Shown: piece after piece, positions 61,281 through 64,000 of the stretch
Position numbering within the stretch: position 1 is the first letter of the stretch
Layout of the letters: every line of letters starts with the position of its first letter
Origin: Ctenosaura bakeri
Lineage: Eukaryota; Chordata; Lepidosauria; Squamata; Iguanidae
Direction: 5' to 3'
NCBI GenBank assembly: GCA_948474755.1
Contig: CAOLHI010002540.1
Span: 248,001 to 312,000 of the forward strand
Length of the DNA: 64,000 nt
The notes under the pieces: model-generated
The model's database searches: none
The model's input: the letters and a program-made list of their open reading frames with translations, nothing else
Told to the model about the DNA's origin: nothing
Made by a program: the position numbers and the translations under genes

Positions 61281-62504
61281 ACATTCTCTCTGTGTGTGTA
61301 TGTATTCACACGAACATACGTGCATAGTGTAGAGAAAGCGAGAAAAGAAAATATTGTTATAACTTAGGAGCATATATTAAAGCTGAGTGATGAGACATTC
61401 AAGATAAATATTTCATAGATAAATATACTTCTTCACACAGCACATAGTTAAACTATGGGATTTGCTTCTCCAAGAACCATCAAGTTAGTTGGCTTTAAAG
61501 GGAGTTTATATGAACACATGCAGAATATATCATCAAAGAGGAAGGAAAAATTTACTACTTTGGATTACAGCTTCCAGAATACCCTAGTTAGCATGGTGAG
61601 TAGGTATTCTAGGAGATGTAAAATAACACAAAAAACAGGTATGGGCATAAACAGCTTTTAGTCCTTGTGGCTGTGTGCTGTGTCCAGGTTACTCTTCCAG
61701 AACACCAGCTGCTGGGAAACTATAGCAGGAGAAGCCAAATCAACTCATGCCCTGCCTCTGGGCTTCCTATATCCAAGTGGCCACTGTGGGAAACAGAATA
61801 CCAGATGAGGCAGACTTTAGACTTTCAGTGTATCTCTGAACACCACAGACTATCACTAGCACAGTGATGACAGGCTATGGGAAAGAATCCATGCCCTATT
61901 GGTAAGCTTGTCAAAAGCATTTGACTGATCACTGTTAGAAACCAAATGCTGGATTAGACAGTGATTTGATTTGGACCAGCTTTTTTTTTCTTGGACTGAG
62001 AACTGTGCACCTCAACCCATTTACTTTGAAATAGTAATGCCCATTGAAAGCAATGGGACTTATTTCTTGGTGAACCTGGTCAGGACTGAGCTGAAATTTT
62101 GATCAAATCACAAAGAAATGAGTTCAGAATTTATATCTTTCTGGTGGTCCCCCCCCCCCGCCAACCAGAAAAAGGAATCAATTCCCATATATATTCATGG
62201 AGTGACAGAAGAAACAGAACAGGACAGGAAGTTAAAATATAGTTTCAGAAATACCCTTGAAATTTTGAATACTTCAGGTAAACATCAGACTATCAGATGA
62301 ATAAACATCTGTCTATCCATCTTGAACATACATTCAATTGCATCTCTAGGTGTGTTATATTCTTAATATGTGAACGTTTTTTAATTAAATCACGATTAGA
62401 TGTCTCCTTGTGACATTTGTGAGAGGAAAAAGCAGGGAGGCAATATATTACTCTGAGATGGTAAGATGTTCTCACAGGGCCATTCTTGAGAAAATGTGCA
62501 AAAT
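61281..62504. other. Sequence without recognised genes
   Basis: 62018-62093 (ACCCATTTACTTTG...AGCAATGGGACTTATTTC) is a short dispersed repeat related to 28886-28968. A C-run lies at 62151-62159. Confidence 0.4.
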
Positions 62505-62900
62505 TTGTAGGGCTGGGACAGAAAGATTATTCAAAATATTTGAAAAAAATGGTTGAAAATGGCTTCGAGAAACCTGCATAAGAAGAATCCCAGATGGGCA
62601 AGAGTTGTCATAGTTCAGGACTTATTCTGTCTAAAAATATATGCTTTTTAAAAAATACAGGAAATTCATTTGCTTTGCAAAAGACAAATTTCTTACATGG
62701 AAATCTGCATTTTCTATGCAGAAAATACATTTCTGTGCACACACACAAAATTAATTTTCTGCAAAGCAATGTTGTCTTTCCATAAAATACTATTTACTGA
62801 AAATACAGAAAATGTGTATTTTTTCATACAGAAATAAATTGCTAACTGTGAATCATCTTTAAAAACTACATTTTTCAATAACATTCTTTCATGGAAGAGA
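62505..62900. repeat. TTTTCTGTGCA-motif repeat, longest copy
   Basis: It begins with GGGCTGGGACAGAAAG as at 25547 and contains many short blocks such as TTTTCTATGCAGAAAATAC and AGAAAATGTGTATTTTTTCA. Confidence 0.5.
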
Positions 62901-63131
62901 AAAATCCTAAACTTATTTGTTATTGCCAGTAAGAATGAAATTTGCAAAGGTTTGTCTATCTCTATTAAATATACAACATATTAAATATGCATAACCATAA
63001 CAAACCCTATGTTTCCTGATCTTACTTTGATCAGTTAAGAGTTTTCATGCAAATTACATTTGTAATTTTGTACAAACTATTAAAAAGTGTGATGTAATAA
63101 AAAGAAGTATCTAGGCTCATGCTGAATCTGT

Positions 63132-63178
63132 TTTCTCTCTCTCTCTCTCTCAATATATATATAGATATATAGATATAT
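63132..63178. repeat. (CT)n and (AT)n microsatellite
   Basis: A CT tract is followed by AT and AGATAT units. Confidence 0.9.
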
Positions 63179-63299
63179 TAGTTTTATTACAAGATCAAAG
63201 ATTTATATGTACATTATACCAGAAAATAGTACAAAATTTTTTACTTTAATAAACACAGAAAACTACATGAAGAAAATATTGTTATAATACATCATATTG

Positions 63300-64000
63300 C
63301 ATTCAAAGTTGATTTGGTTTATTGATCTAGGTGAAATAGAGGAAAGTTTCCCTTATGTATATTTTCTAATTATTGACTTAGCTCTTATTACATTTTTTAA
63401 ATTAATTATTCTTTTATTCCTTCTATATTTAGTACAGATATATTTCCTCATTTTTTTTCTAGAAATTTGTCAAATATTCCCAGTCAAATTGTTTAATGTT
63501 TTATCAGTTTTTTCACTTAACAATATTGTCAGTTTATCCATCTCCAATGAATCATACAATTTTAGGAGCGATTCTTCTTCTTTTGGTAGTATATTGGCTC
63601 TCCAGTTTTTGGTGTTAATAATTCCTGCAGATGTTATCACATAAATTATTAGTTTACTATGCAGCTTAACAATTTGGATAACAATTATGCATAGCATATT
63701 TAATAAGTACATCTTTAGTTTCATGGGAATCCTTATGTTCACAATTTCAGTTATCACCATATTGATCTTTCCCCATTCTTTTTTCACTTTATTACAATGT
63801 CACTACATATGGTAGAAGGCTGCTCTTGTTTCTTGGCATTTCCAGCATTTATTATTTGTTGTCTTATTTATTTTTGCATTTTTTTCTGACATTAGGGACC
63901 ATCAATAATAATAATAATAGTAATAATAATAGTTTTCTTTAAGATTATAACTTTTGGAAAAAAATATATATGTGTTCCTCATTTTTGTCCAGTGTTCTAT
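63300..64000 (-). mobile_element. L1-like LINE, ORF2 C-terminal end, running off the window
   Basis: On the minus strand from about 63860 the reading gives NKCWKCQETRAAFYHM, two stops, then HCNKVKKEW and the open frame 63787-63470 with NWRAN, LPKEEESLLKLYD and EMDKLTILLSEKT. This is the cysteine/histidine motif and tail of L1-type ORF2 proteins. The two stops replace the tryptophans usually found there, so the copy is dead. The rest continues beyond 64000. Confidence 0.78.

Overview
This is vertebrate nuclear DNA, most likely from a squamate reptile (an iguanian-type lizard is my best guess). The evidence is the repeat set. It includes PIF/Harbinger elements with many short derivatives, CR1 3' ends finishing in tandem ATTCTATG units, an L1-like ORF2 end, a tRNA-type SINE family ending in (ACA)n, an hAT element with an 8-bp target duplication, ERV-like LTRs and simple repeats. 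No host exon, tRNA, rRNA or prokaryotic signal was recognised, so the window reads as a repeat-rich intergenic or intronic region.

Region 1-7073 is the right part of a large PIF/Harbinger-like element that begins outside the window. It carries a damaged DDE transposase (629-1330, +) and, tail to tail with it, a Myb/SANT-like gene on the minus strand (3786-1689). The four inferred exons of that gene join in frame into 362 residues. A second Myb/SANT-like gene starts 478 bp away in the opposite direction (4265, +). A 195-bp tandem array (about 5510-6110) follows, and the right terminus GTGTGAAAAGGGCC|TTA ends at 7070.

Region 7074-64000 is a non-coding mosaic. The dominant theme is short elements whose ends (GGCCCTTTTC...GAAAAGGGCC, or GGCCATTTC...GAAATGGCC) resemble the Harbinger terminus and which sit between 3-bp direct repeats. 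There are about ten GGCCC-type copies of 0.4-1.3 kb, one CpG-rich 750-bp copy, and about ten palindromic copies of 150-220 bp. Several lie inside SINEs or a CR1, and others are themselves split by later insertions, so a relative order of events can be read. Elsewhere the sequence is AT-rich with no recognisable gene. Two non-repetitive stretches (about 33300-33620 and 47560-48260) have the look of conserved regulatory DNA.

How the genes may fit together: in PIF/Harbinger elements a DDE transposase works with a Myb/SANT protein that helps bring it to the terminal repeats. Here the transposase is visibly dead, while one Myb-like reading frame, and probably a second, is intact. The surrounding short elements carry matching termini and could have been mobilised by relatives of this element.
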